Source of the DNA: Ligula intestinalis
Lineage: Eukaryota > Platyhelminthes > Cestoda > Diphyllobothriidea > Diphyllobothriidae
Direction of reading: 5' to 3'
Assembly: GCA_036362985.1 (NCBI GenBank)
Contig: JAYGXS010000003.1
Location: forward strand, 77,320,601-77,384,600
Length of the DNA stretch: 64,000 nt
Shown: one piece after another, positions 47,872 through 57,749 of the stretch
Position numbering within the stretch: position 1 is the first letter of the stretch
How the letters are laid out: each line of letters begins with the position of its first letter
The notes under the pieces: model-generated
What the model was told of the DNA's origin: nothing
Database searches by the model: none
Seen by the model: the letters and a program-made list of their open reading frames with translations, nothing else
Made by a program: the position numbers and the translations under genes

Positions 47872-48072
47872 TTAGTCAATAGGGACTGGCACATCGGGAA
47901 CTAGGGAGGTAACGAGGGCGTACAGGAAGCGGAATGAGGTGCCGGTGATGAGACGCACTGTGCCGGTCAGTCGGTCCAGGGGATGAAGTACCGGCGGCGC
48001 CTCTGACGCCGCAGGGGGTGATGACTCCTCTGCGTTAGTGGCAGGATTTGTGTCGGTGGGTGCGTTGGTTGT
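47872..48072 (-). CDS. HERPUD: HERPUD family protein, exon 5 (C-terminus)
   Basis: Starts after the acceptor GTTTCAG in phase 0 and ends with TAA at 47874-47872. It encodes 66 residues (311-376). A Thr/Asn/Pro/Ala-rich linker (TTNAPTDTNPATNAEE..) is followed by FRFLYALVTSLVPD. The last block matches the end of vertebrate Herp (VFKTFFASLLPEGPP), a family hallmark. Confidence 0.9.
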   Translation of the reverse strand, partial: TTNAPTDTNPATNAEESSPPAASEAPPVLHPLDRLTGTVRLITGTSFRFLYALVTSLVPDVPVPID

Positions 48073-50405
48073 CTGAAACGTATAGACATGGGAGGCGGTT
48101 AAAACGCTGCAGGCATCAGTGACAGACGCGATAAGGGGGAGGGGACGAGTACAGAAAACAGTACAGATCAGAGATGGAACACAAGGAAAGGGAGAATATG
48201 GACAGTTTGCAGAAGTACGGTGAAGCTCCTTTAACACTCAAAAAGAAGGCATAATTTAGACATTTACTCGTAGAGTGTTTTTAACGATGGATACAAAGAA
48301 AGAAAGTACAATTTTTGCGCGTTTATGATAAAGTTTCCATCATATAGAAAAAAGTCTAAACTTCAGTGATAAACGTATCCCTGGTAAGGCGGAAAATGAA
48401 CAATAGACTCACTCTCTGTTAGGCATCGAAAGCAACGCCATAAGCTACACAGACAGTCGCTTTCGAGATAACTGCGCAATCACATATCAAGTTTGCGGGT
48501 GGATGACGTTGCCACAGCATAGCCTATCGAGCCTGCACTTCTTCGTGTTTAAAGTTGATTGGTGCGTGCTCAGAGTCAACCAGCCAGCAAGAAAATAAAA
48601 AAAATAGTTTGTCATCGTGTTCGATGACGGCAACCTCTAATAGCGATTACAAATAACCGAGGAATTGTAGTAAGGCGTGAGATATATTTACGTGGAGTCG
48701 GCACTCCACTAACCCGAAGGAACATCATGTATTCGGTTTGTCCTGGAGTTCTCAAGGGTGTGGTCAGGCTTAATGTCACCCCTGAGTGGGTATGGGTTTC
48801 CACTGACTAATAATAGCAACTAGTGGAGAGAGTATCGATCGTGTTTCTGGACATACTCGTTCCGTTGTGCCACGGGGCTCACTCTCGAGCCCCACCAGCA
48901 CCTACCAACATTATACGCGGAGTAACATTTATGACAGAAACTAGGGAGATTGAAATGGTTATTTCTGGTTAACTAGCAATCGTCAGCCAGCCATACTCAA
49001 TCCAGGTACGTCAACCCTTGGTTAGGGCGTTGAATTTCTGACCACCAGGTTGCAGGTTCATACCTCACGGGTTATTACACAAAAACTTGGGGCTATGCAT
49101 AGCTCGCTGATGACGACGAACAAGTCAGAAACGGGCATTTGAGTCTTCCTCGGCTTTGTCGGTAATGTTTCATGCCAATGGTTAATAACATAAAGTGGTT
49201 ATTCTAGGTGTTCTTGTCTGCACCATTGCTCCCTTTGTATTGCCGATTATTGATCACCGCACAATTGAGATCTAAGGGAAAGCAAAACAAAAATGCCTGC
49301 CTTTCAAGTCCGATTCTTGTAACATCATTTGCACGCGGCCCTGAATATTCTCAAAGTAGTCCAAACAGCATAAATTCTTTGACAGAACGTGCAACGTAAG
49401 GCTCTACAACTAACCACAGTCGAGTTCAGACCTCAAGCTGCCCTGGTCTGAATTACGGTTGAGTGTTGAAGACAAGTACGCCAGAAGTGGCAATTCTAGT
49501 TACCCCCAGCCGAAGGTCATCATTACTTATAGGTTTACTGGTAATTTAATTTGGTACGGCTGTGATAAGGCATGATGTATCCGGCTTCGATGTTGCTAGA
49601 GACTGGACCTCTCAACGCGCGATGATCGGCAGCCCAGACCTACAGTTCGGACTATGCTCTTCGCAACGTAAAATTGAAAGTCCAAGAACCGCCTGCACGT
49701 CTTGGCAAGCTGTCTCGAGATAGGTCTTGGGGTGACCCTTTCGACGCCTCCAGGTAGAAAGTGGTGCCGGATAGAGGACAGCGACACAGATCTCGGAAGG
49801 CGGATCACGAAGAAATTACCCCAATTACCCTAGTCGTCTTGCTTGGCTGGCCTGATATATTCTCGCGATTTGCCGCAGCGAGTGTAAACTGAAGTCGGCG
49901 GACTTCACTATCAGAATACTCATTATACTGTGGTGATCAAATATCTCCAGTTTTCGCTCAGAGCTCAGCGTTCACAGCTGCAGAAGAGGGCTGACTAGAT
50001 AGATGCACGGGACACACGGATCATCGTGAAGAAGGGGGTGTCGTGTTGGGTAAAAAAGAAACCTTACTCCATCCACTGGGCAGCAGCTGCGCCACAAGGA
50101 TTTGAGACTGTCTACTTCTTCAAGTTGATAGTCATTTACCCCTCGTCACGGACAGAGCTCTGAAGCAATTTGGTCTTCCTACAGTTTATGGGAAGACAAC
50201 ATTGTTTCTAGTGGTACGTTAAACCTTGACTTACAAATATCCAGGGGTCGGTAATTTAGAAAGGAAATGTGGCATATGAATGCCTAGGCTGAGCGAAAGA
50301 AAAGCATACGATGTAAGTAGCATTTACGCACTTCCTATAGATTGTTTAATGGTGAGTAAGAGGGAGATAAGGAACGTGACTTAAAAGTGTCAACAAAGTT
50401 TTTAC
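48073..50405 (-). other. HERPUD intron 4
   Basis: 2.3-kb intron with a tRNA-like SINE copy (49010-49180). No other coding exon found. Confidence 0.6.
49010..49180 (+). repeat. tRNA-like SINE with hammerhead-like boxes
   Basis: A box-like ttggttagggcg and B box ggttcatacctc about 40 nt apart suggest a tRNA-derived polymerase III promoter. The 3' body holds CTGATGA (49107-49113), c, GAC-gaacaa-GTC, a, then GAAAC (49128-49132). The 3-bp stem differs in sequence from that of the 61.7-kb copy but still pairs. Confidence 0.55.
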
Positions 50406-50526
50406 CTGATCTGAAGGAGCGGGTGCCTGTTGACCGTCAACAGCTCTCGCTGCAGCAGGAGGTCGTACTGCTTGAATCCGCTGGATAAGGTTGACTAGAT
50501 AACGATTACGCTGTTCTTCGTTGTGC
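50406..50526 (-). CDS. HERPUD: HERPUD family protein, exon 4
   Basis: 121 nt. The first G completes a Trp codon from exon 3 (TG|G), and the exon ends in phase 0 at the donor CAG|GTAAAA. It encodes HNEEQRNRYLVNLIQ followed by an Ala/Pro-rich stretch (residues 271-310), the cytosolic segment after the membrane hairpin. Confidence 0.85.
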
Positions 50527-51284
50527 CTAAGGTATAATAATATGCACATTTATTAGTCACGAGCATTATCAAATTTGTCATCACTTGGGGCGGGGCTTAT
50601 TCGGTAAGGTGAGAGATCAATAGCTTAGTAATCCGGCCCACCGTTACGGAATTTTTTCACATATTGAGGGGTCGATATTTCGCAGTCCAGAAGAGTGAGA
50701 CAATATATTCGTCTGGTCTGTCTTCAAAGTGTTATAATCATACGAATAACGACTGAGTCTAGTTACTCCACCGTCTAACCGAACTGTGTAAGAGATTTTT
50801 CTTGAGATCCGACGCCTGACAAGTTAGCAAGGGAAGTGTACTGGCCATCTGCACAAAGTGAAACCGTGTCGTTCATATCTCAATAGAAAGATATCTGGCA
50901 TAAAATCTGTGAGTGGGCAGCTATATGGCTTTTGCAGATCCCCCCCCCATTTTCCGTATTTCTCTATGTGCCGATAGCTTAATGCTGACTTATTTTACTA
51001 AACCACACATAGAGTGCACTGGTATGCGCGGACGCAGAAATATGAATCACAATAATTTGTCCTATACATTTCCTACAGGCGCTAAACTTGTACACAAGAA
51101 TAGAGCAGCTAGGCAGGAAATATATTTTGCAGCCCATAATTTTGCATGCAAATGCACACCACACAACAAGACAATAATCTATATGACCTATGGTTTCACA
51201 GTTAAAGACACCTATCAATTTGAACTTGGGGAAACGCGAAATACTTTGGAATAAGGGAGAAGACGCAAGTAAAAACAAGCATAC
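50527..51284 (-). other. HERPUD intron 3
   Basis: 758 nt, GTATGC donor and CCTTAG acceptor. Nothing else recognised inside. Confidence 0.7.
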
Positions 51285-51627
51285 CAGTAGAAGAACGCCA
51301 CGCCGATGGCAACAAGGACAATTCTTTCCCAGGATGAATATGCCAAGCATATAGCGATCATGAGACTAACACGGAAGAGGGTGTACGCAAATTCCACTAC
51401 GTCAAAGCCTTCATCAGCACCATCTGCGGCAACTGCTTGCCCATTGAAATCACCTTCAACCTCGGCATTGTCCGCTTGGCCGAGATATCGAGCCCAACGC
51501 TGCAGAATGTTGCGAGGTCGTACCTCCTGCTGATCCTCGATGGGCGCATCAGGTTCGGGTGTGGGAGGAGGGGACGCAGTATTAACCGACTGGACATTTG
51601 GACCAGTAGACAGCTGCGAGATATGGC
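51285..51627 (-). CDS. HERPUD: HERPUD family protein, exon 3 (membrane hairpin)
   Basis: 343 nt, entered with two bases to finish an Arg codon (C|GC) and left in phase 2. It encodes residues 157-269. A Pro-rich acidic linker (SPPPTPEPDAPIEDQQEV) is followed by NILQRWARYLGQ, and then two close hydrophobic stretches, FAYTLFRVSLMIAICLAY (about 235-252) and IVLVAIGVAFFYW (258-270). These form the ER membrane hairpin of Herp proteins, which place the ubiquitin-like domain and the C-terminus in the cytosol. Confidence 0.9.
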
Positions 51628-52202
51628 CTAAAACATGAAATGCATGCAGTGAGCTTAATTTTAGTTTGTAGCAGTGAGCCACGCAAGGAGAAACACGAAT
51701 CATGCAACTTTAGAACAAAGAAAACTGGAAATAATTGAACGAGCAATATGATAAAAGACAGTAGCCTAAAGCTTGTCGTGTAGAATCAAACGAGTAAATA
51801 TTCACCTAGAGAGGAAGTAAGAATAATAGTTTCGGTTCTTCAAGCATAAAAATAGCATCGTAGCCATAGGCATTTGCTTAGCCAGATAAGGTCAGGTAGG
51901 TTTAAGATAATAAGTTAACATGCGGCCAAAGTTCCAAACCGTCAAGATTGAAGGAAAGGTTTTGAAAGAAAGTGGTATGAATGTATCTGTGCTAATATAG
52001 AAGTCAGTTCGAAACGTTTCCGTAGCAGTCGACCTGGTTTTCACTATGACATTCGCTAAGTCCAAAACCTACGATTCTGACAAAAACCCAATTTAAGCGC
52101 TTATACCGTCCAAAGGAGCAAACCCTTATAATGTATGGCGCACCATAGATAACTGTCGATACTCATACTAAGCGAGTGGTGACGTATGCGTTCGCAGGTA
52201 AA

Positions 52203-55200
52203 CTTACTTACTTGATCCAATTATCTCCTGTTGTTGGATGAATCGGCTTCACGGATGTCACGAATAGCGACGGCCAATTGGCGGCGGTCAGAGGCGAGCT
52301 CTTCACACATGTTAACCCATTGCTTGTTCCAATGCCGCAAGCCGTAAACGGTAATGAGGCCCACCCGTTCAACGTCCGACTTAACGGTGCTGAGCCATGT
52401 CTTCGGATGACCGCCTTGTTAGTATCTCCAGTTTGCACTATGAGAAGGGTTTACGACCAATCTGCAGAGGTCCGTCGATGGTTTGCGCAGAACATGGCCA
52501 AACCATTGCAATCGGCGATGCTGAATGTACGATGCTAGACTTGGGAGTTTGAAACATCTGCGGCACAGCCCAACATTGGGGATTCGATCCTGCCAGAAGA
52601 CTCTTAAGAGACGTCGAAGACACCAATGGTCAAAGACTTCGAGCGACAGGATGTCTGCCTTTCTCACTGGCTATGTTTCGCAGGCATATAATAACACCGG
52701 TCTGATTGATGCTTTGTATATCAGCAGTTTAGTACGTAAACTGATGTCTGAGCGAGACCAGAGTGGTCTGGCTAGCAGCCTAAATGCATTTATAGCCTGC
52801 GCGATTCGGTTCTTGATTTCATCTTTGGCCTGTCTATTGGCTAGCATATTCGAACCCAAATAGCGGAAGCAGCTAACTTCTTCAATGGGTTGACCGCTGA
52901 TAAACAGCGGTTGTGCTGTGCCCAGATACGTAGTCAGGAGCTTCGTCTTGCGCACATTAATTGCCAGACTAACAGTTGCGGCGAAGCTGGTGATTCGGTC
53001 TAGCATTGGCTGTAGTGACTGAGGAGTTTTACCGAGTACGACAATGTCATCGGCATATTCCAGGCCCGGTACTCTGAATTCGGGGCTGATTTCACAGCCA
53101 CTGTCAGGTAGAATTGACTGATGCATTACCCAGTCGATCAAGAAGTTGAAGAGAACTGGAGAAAGAGGGCACCCTTGTCGAACTCCACAAGTCAGAGGGA
53201 AAGAAGTTGACTCTTCACCAAGAGTTCTTACTCGGGCTGATGTTGTGCTATAGTAAGCTTTGATTAGATTCAGGAACTTTGGTGGGAGACCGTCAGCAAG
53301 CAAGACTTGTCATAAAGCTTCTCTGTCGATAGAATCAAAGGCGGTCTTGAAGTCGATGAAACAGGTGGTGGTGATCTGTTGTTTTTGATGTCTGTGCTCT
53401 AGTATGCAGCGTAGAATGAAGATCTGGTCAATACATCCTCTAGCTGGACGAAATCTTCCTTGGTTAGGACGAGTACGAAGATTGCGCTCAGTCGAAAATC
53501 TACGGAGAAGGATGGTCGCAAACACTGTGGCGGCTATATCTATGAGGCTGATGCCGCGGTAGTTTGAGCATAATGTCCTGTCACCGCGCTTTGGTATCGG
53601 TAAAATAATGGACAGCGACCAGTCAGTCGGGATGACTTCGGTAGTCCATATACTCGAGTACAGTCGATGTAGTGATTCCGTCACAGCAGGACAATTAGTT
53701 TTGTAGGCTTCTGCTGGGATACCATCTTCACTCGCTACCTTCCGAACTTTAAAATCTTTGTAATACCGACTACACTTCAAATCTCGTAGGTTGCTCGCAG
53801 TTACTACCGTATGGAATTCCAGTTGATAGCTGTAGGTTCGCAGGTGAATGTATAGGCGGATCCAGTAGCTCGCTAACGTGCTCTCGCCATCGATCTATTT
53901 TGCCAGCGATATCAGTTATCACTTGACCCGATTTATCCCGAACGGTAATGCAAGGCGGTTTATATTTGCCTGATGCTTTACGCAAAAGGTAATAGAGCTG
54001 GTGGAAATTACCAGAGTTTGTAGCTGATTCCATGGAGCCAGCTAACTCGGTCCAATGGTTCTGACAGTCGCATCTTGCTGATCGCGTAGTTTGACGTCTC
54101 AATGAGCGGTAGTTCTCTGAGTTTGACAACCGAGCGATTCTAGCTTGTGTCGATAGATGGAGGGTGGTTGTGGAGATCCAGTTCTTCCTCGGTACTACCT
54201 GTTGTTCCAAGCTCGAATTCATCGCATTTTGTAGCGCGTCTCTCAAGTGTGGACACTGAGTATCGGGAGAAGTTTCATTACTGACGTCATCTGGAGGTTC
54301 GATGCGAACAGTGGATTGATCTCGGATCCGTGCAGTGAGACTTTCGTTCAACGCTACACGGGTTTCTGTGTTTGATAGTGCCATGACGTTGACACGTTTT
54401 AGGGGCAGTTTCTTACTTCGATTCGACAAATGGAGCTTAAAGCGGGCACGGACAAGTACGTGATCCGACCCAACTTCCGCACCTCGAAACGATCGGCTGT
54501 CGGATACTGAGGTGGTCCACCTTGAGCGTACTAAGATGTAGTCTATTTGGTTTGCCGTTCGATCATCGTTTGAATACCATGTTAGCAACTGCCGATGGGG
54601 GTTTGAAAACGAGTGCTTCTAACGACGAGATGGTTAAATTCAGCAAATGTTACCAATCGTTCTCCGTTGTCGCAACGTTGGCCCAGCCCATATTTTCCGA
54701 TGACGTGTCTCGAGTTTTCATCGCACGGGCCAGTCCTGGCATTCCAGTCTCCGGTGACGAAGAGCAAGTCTCTAGGGGGTATCCTGGCCACTGTAGCTTG
54801 AAGGCGTACATAGAACTCCGTCTTAACTGCTTCATCCGCTTGCGATGTTCGGGTATAAACGGCAACCACAGACATATTTGCAATGGTGACTTTGAAGCGG
54901 GCTGTGGCAATCCGCTCTGAGATAGGCTCAAACGCTAAGAGAGTGTTATGCACCTTTTTTGTCATGGCTATTCCCACCCCATGCAGTCCCGTGTTCGTTT
55001 GTGGTCCGCTGTGGAGGAGCACGTACTCAGCATCCTCTTGTGGGACTTTGATTTTTCTCGTTCCAGAGTCTGGGGGACGAACTTTTGACAGACAGGCAAC
55101 ATCTACTTTATAGTCCCATAATGCGCGTGCTAGAAGTGCTTGACGGCCGGGATCAAGCAATGTCCGCACATTCCAGCAACCGATGTTCAAAGTGTGTCGC

Positions 55201-55534
55201 GAATTTAGGGTACTGGCTTGCATATTTGACATTCCGGGCACCAGGTGACCACGGAGCGCGTCGCTTCCCGGGGACGTCGTAGCATTGTTCAAGTTGAGAG
55301 TACTTGCTTGCATATTTGGCACTCCGGGCACCAGACGACCACGGAGCGCGTCGCTTCCCTGGGTCGCCGTAGCAGTATTGAGATTCGTGATATCCGTACT
55401 GTCCATGAATTTTCTTGGGAATTTTGTTACAGATGACGTCCCCGGTGTTACCTGCCATTACCCTCTGTTCGCCGTGAGTTTCCCCACGTCGCCCGCGAAC
55501 CACGGGCAGGGAGGTCGAGGGTTGGATTTCGGTC
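52203..55534 (-). mobile_element. RTE-clade LINE, near full length
   Basis: 3332 bp with an exact 10-bp target duplication cgcaggtaaa (52193-52202 and 55535-55544). On the minus strand it has a short 5' leader (about 128 bp), one long broken reading frame, and a tiny 3' tail of aagt repeats (52203-52214). It sits inside HERPUD intron 2 in the same orientation as the gene. Confidence 0.9.
52221..55406 (-). pseudogene. RTE endonuclease-reverse transcriptase ORF, inactivated
   Basis: The minus frame from ATG 55406 to TAA 52223-52221 covers a full RTE polyprotein. The APE-type endonuclease has GCWNVRTL, VTGDWNARTG, NQIDYILV and SDHVLVRA. The reverse transcriptase has FIDFKTAFDSIDREAL, GVRQGCPLSPVLFN and YADD at 53057-53046. 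The C-terminal block has DHWCLRRLLRV, RRLQWFGHVLR, GLRHWNKQW and ...DIREAD. It is dead. Two compensating frameshifts lie near 54590 and 53775. In-frame stops are at about 53310, 52668 and 52417, the first two looking like Trp codons turned into TGA and TAG. The endonuclease Glu in the SEVR-type motif is Lys (LSKVRPPDSG). The N-terminus has a 90-bp (30-residue) tandem repeat, 55216-55395 (GSDALRG.LVPG..NMQAST). Confidence 0.9.
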
Positions 55535-55839
55535 CGCAGGTAAAGCAGTGACATAAAACACCAGATAAGATAGGGCTGGTGTGCAATTAATATACTCATT
55601 TAACTGTAATCAGAGAGGCGTCTTTAATATCAAAGCTTTCATTGAACGCAGGCATTAGAAGCCTCCGCCGTTGCCATCATACAGACAGCTTATTGCGAGC
55701 GAATGCCGATGAGCAGCGAACTAAGCGAAAGGTTATGCACGGCATCCCAGCATTTATAGGCAATTAAATTTCAAAGACAGTATGTGACTGAACTTCTGCA
55801 GAAAAGCCATCGAAATCAATTCAAACTTAAAAAACTTAC

Positions 55840-56092
55840 GCATATACTCAAGCTGCCATGCAGCCTGTCCGTTGGGATTTGATTGGGCAGCATTCTGATA
55901 GTATTGCTGAAGATAGAGCATGTACTGCTGCCGTAGTTCAGCAAGTTCATTTGGATTAGGCGAACTAAACATAATTGTAGAATGGGACAAATTTTCATAC
56001 GTTTCTTTTTGACAATCCGACTTTGAGTCTGAAACGGTTTCCTTAGTAGTTGAAAATGTCGCAACGAGATGAAGCGTGCGCGAAATTGGATT
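55840..56092 (-). CDS. HERPUD: HERPUD family protein, exon 2
   Basis: 253 nt after the acceptor CATTTTTAG, leaving in phase 1 at ATGC|GTAAG. It encodes residues 72-155. NPISRTLHLVATFST finishes the ubiquitin-like fold (vertebrate HVLHLVC). After a Ser/Thr/Lys-rich stretch comes ELAELRQQYMLYLQQYYQNAAQ, which matches the Herp QIYARQYYMQYLAA helix. The ATG at 55990 is internal. Confidence 0.9.
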
Positions 56093-56127
56093 CTAAAAAT
56101 GCAATATATACGCAACAATGGGCCTAC
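56093..56127 (-). other. HERPUD intron 1, 35 nt
   Basis: GTAGGCCC donor and CATTTTTAG acceptor. Removing exactly these 35 nt restores the ubiquitin-like domain (..EAVFGP|NPISRTLHLV..). Reading through instead gives an unrelated frame. Tapeworm genes are known for a class of introns near 36 nt. Confidence 0.85.
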
Positions 56128-56340
56128 CGGACCGAAAACTGCTTCAAGCTCGTCATTATCGGATATTAAACGACCGGCGAAAATTAATCGTTGACTCTCC
56201 ACTGGCGGTTGTCCAGGATACACCGCATTCAGATACTTTTTAAGGTCTATGACCTTCCATTCTTTCTGATAAATGACTGATTGTGGAGGGATATTATGGT
56301 TTGGAGAGACAATAGACAAAGAAAATTCAGAGGGAGCCAT
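56128..56340 (-). CDS. HERPUD: HERPUD family protein, exon 1 (ubiquitin-like domain)
   Basis: 213 nt, 71 codons, from ATG 56340 to the donor CCG|GTAGGC. It encodes MAPSEFSLSIVSPNHNIPPQ followed by WKVIDLKKYLNAVYPGQPP and QRLIFAGRLISDNDELEAVFGP. This is the ubiquitin-like domain of Herp, with the QRLIFAGRLL-type strand of all family members. Herp proteins bridge the HRD1 ubiquitin ligase complex and help clear misfolded proteins from the ER; vertebrate HERPUD1 is induced by ER stress. The five exons sum to 1131 nt and 376 residues (human HERPUD1 391). HERPUD1 versus HERPUD2 type cannot be decided. I saw no convincing ER-stress element upstream. Confidence 0.92.
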
Positions 56341-56870
56341 CCCACAAATTCACCTTTTGCCAATGTAATTTAGATTTTCATTGGCCCACGTCGACAAGTT
56401 AATTTTTGATGTTCAAGGTCTCAGTACTGATTGACCATGGATATCAGGGGGCGAATATTCAGGATCTACGTATTCATTGTACAGTCCGCAGAATTCGTCA
56501 TTATAGAAACTAAGAAATTATTTTGTACACGTAATTAATACAGAGCCTAGGAGGAACATCGCGGTTTATGACTTATGAGCAGGGCAGCGCGCAGATTGAA
56601 ACCCGAACGATCACGTCGCCAAAATTGGAGGAATGAACGAGATAGTACCGTTCTATAGATAAGCATGTTATAGTCACCGAAAATACACCCATATGTTGTT
56701 GAAAGAACCAAACTAAGATATGGCCGAAGTGTCGATCAATAAAATGAACATCAATAAGGGTAACCGAGGCGATGAACGATAACCTGCGAAGAAGAACAAT
56801 TGATTAAGCCGACCGTCTATGAGCTTCAAGATGAGCTACAAAATATCAAGCAATAAACATCAGTCTCAAA
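56341..56870. other. HERPUD upstream region
   Basis: Likely holds the HERPUD promoter and 5' UTR (minus sense). No TATA box or ER-stress element could be assigned with confidence. Confidence 0.4.
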
Positions 56871-56879
56871 AGACAGCAA

Positions 56880-57397
56880 CCAAAACATGACCATGATGTA
56901 CACCAATTTGCAGTCTACTTACCAAATTTAATAAACTTAAACTGGCCATGAATCATCTACAACCTGACCTGATAATCCTAACTGTAACATGGTTAAAAGA
57001 GCATATAACACAGGCAGAAAGCAGGCTGGAAGTTTTTCAGCTTACCTGCATGGGCCAAAATGGACGTAGGGGTGGGGGAATTGCAATTTTCATATGTGGT
57101 GGCACCGACTACGTCGCAACTAATTTGGTGCCAAAAAGAAGCACTTCCTGCGAAAAACTCAGTTGCGAAATGAGAGCGCAAAATCAACTGGACTTCCAAA
57201 CTGCTCTGGAATACAGACATCCAGGACAACAAACGGACTCTGACGTTGCATTTATCACCGATGTAAAACAAATCTGCCGTGGAAAAAACGTCATAACAGA
57301 TGGAGGTTTTAACCCTCCAGACATTGATTTAGAACTGCCGCACAGCTGGAGATCAGAAAAATTATTTGAACAGGTACTACATTATTTGATAAGGTAA
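56880..57397 (+). pseudogene. CR1/L2-type LINE endonuclease fragment
   Basis: Plus frame 56948-57397 reads HLQPDLIILTVTWLKEHITQAE, GRRGGGIAIFI, SCEKLSCEMR, and ITDGGFNPPDIDLELP. These match the endonuclease of CR1/L2-like LINEs (LTETWL; GRRGGGVAIYV; GDFN.P.IDW). Two catalytic positions are lost (TETWL to TVTWL, GDFN to DGGFN). It is truncated at both ends; the reverse transcriptase pieces downstream lie on the other strand, so they belong to a different insertion. Confidence 0.7.
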
Positions 57398-57447
57398 GAA
57401 GTCGTCGCAATTGATATGCGGTTCCGAAGTTGCTAACAGTCTAGGTC

Positions 57448-57600
57448 AGGGGTCGGCAACTTTTTTTAACTCAGAGAGCCAAGCAAGAAAATATTTTGAA
57501 ATATATATCTTTGAGAGCCATATGGTATATTAAAACATTAAAGTCGGTTGATTGCGAGCATATATGTTTGTATATATTTTAACAATAACAGGCAAGAAAT
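57448..57600 (+). mobile_element. hAT-like terminal sequence
   Basis: Begins CAGGGGTCGGCAACTTTTT and continues aactcagagagccaag..ttgagagccatatgg, a typical hAT end of the kind also seen at 62249. No second end or 8-bp duplication could be paired with it. Confidence 0.5.
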
Positions 57601-57749
57601 GCCCTTGAGGACCCTATTGATGTAACGCAAACAAGGTCGTTCTTACAGATAATGTGCAGTCGGGGGGAGAACATACGATATCATGACAAAATATCGAGTG
57701 AATTTTCATGGAAAAGAGTGAAAAACGGTCTAGCGGCCAGAAAAATTGT

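Larger units (their letters stand above)
51628..55839 (-). other. HERPUD intron 2
   Basis: 4.2 kb, mostly the RTE retrotransposon at 52203-55534. Without it and one target-site copy the intron is about 870 nt. GTAAGT donor, TTTTAG acceptor. Confidence 0.8.

Noticed and set aside
55153..55599. 148-codon minus frame overlapping the RTE 5' end
   Set aside because: Another phase of the RTE leader and N-terminal repeat; it also runs out past the target duplication.
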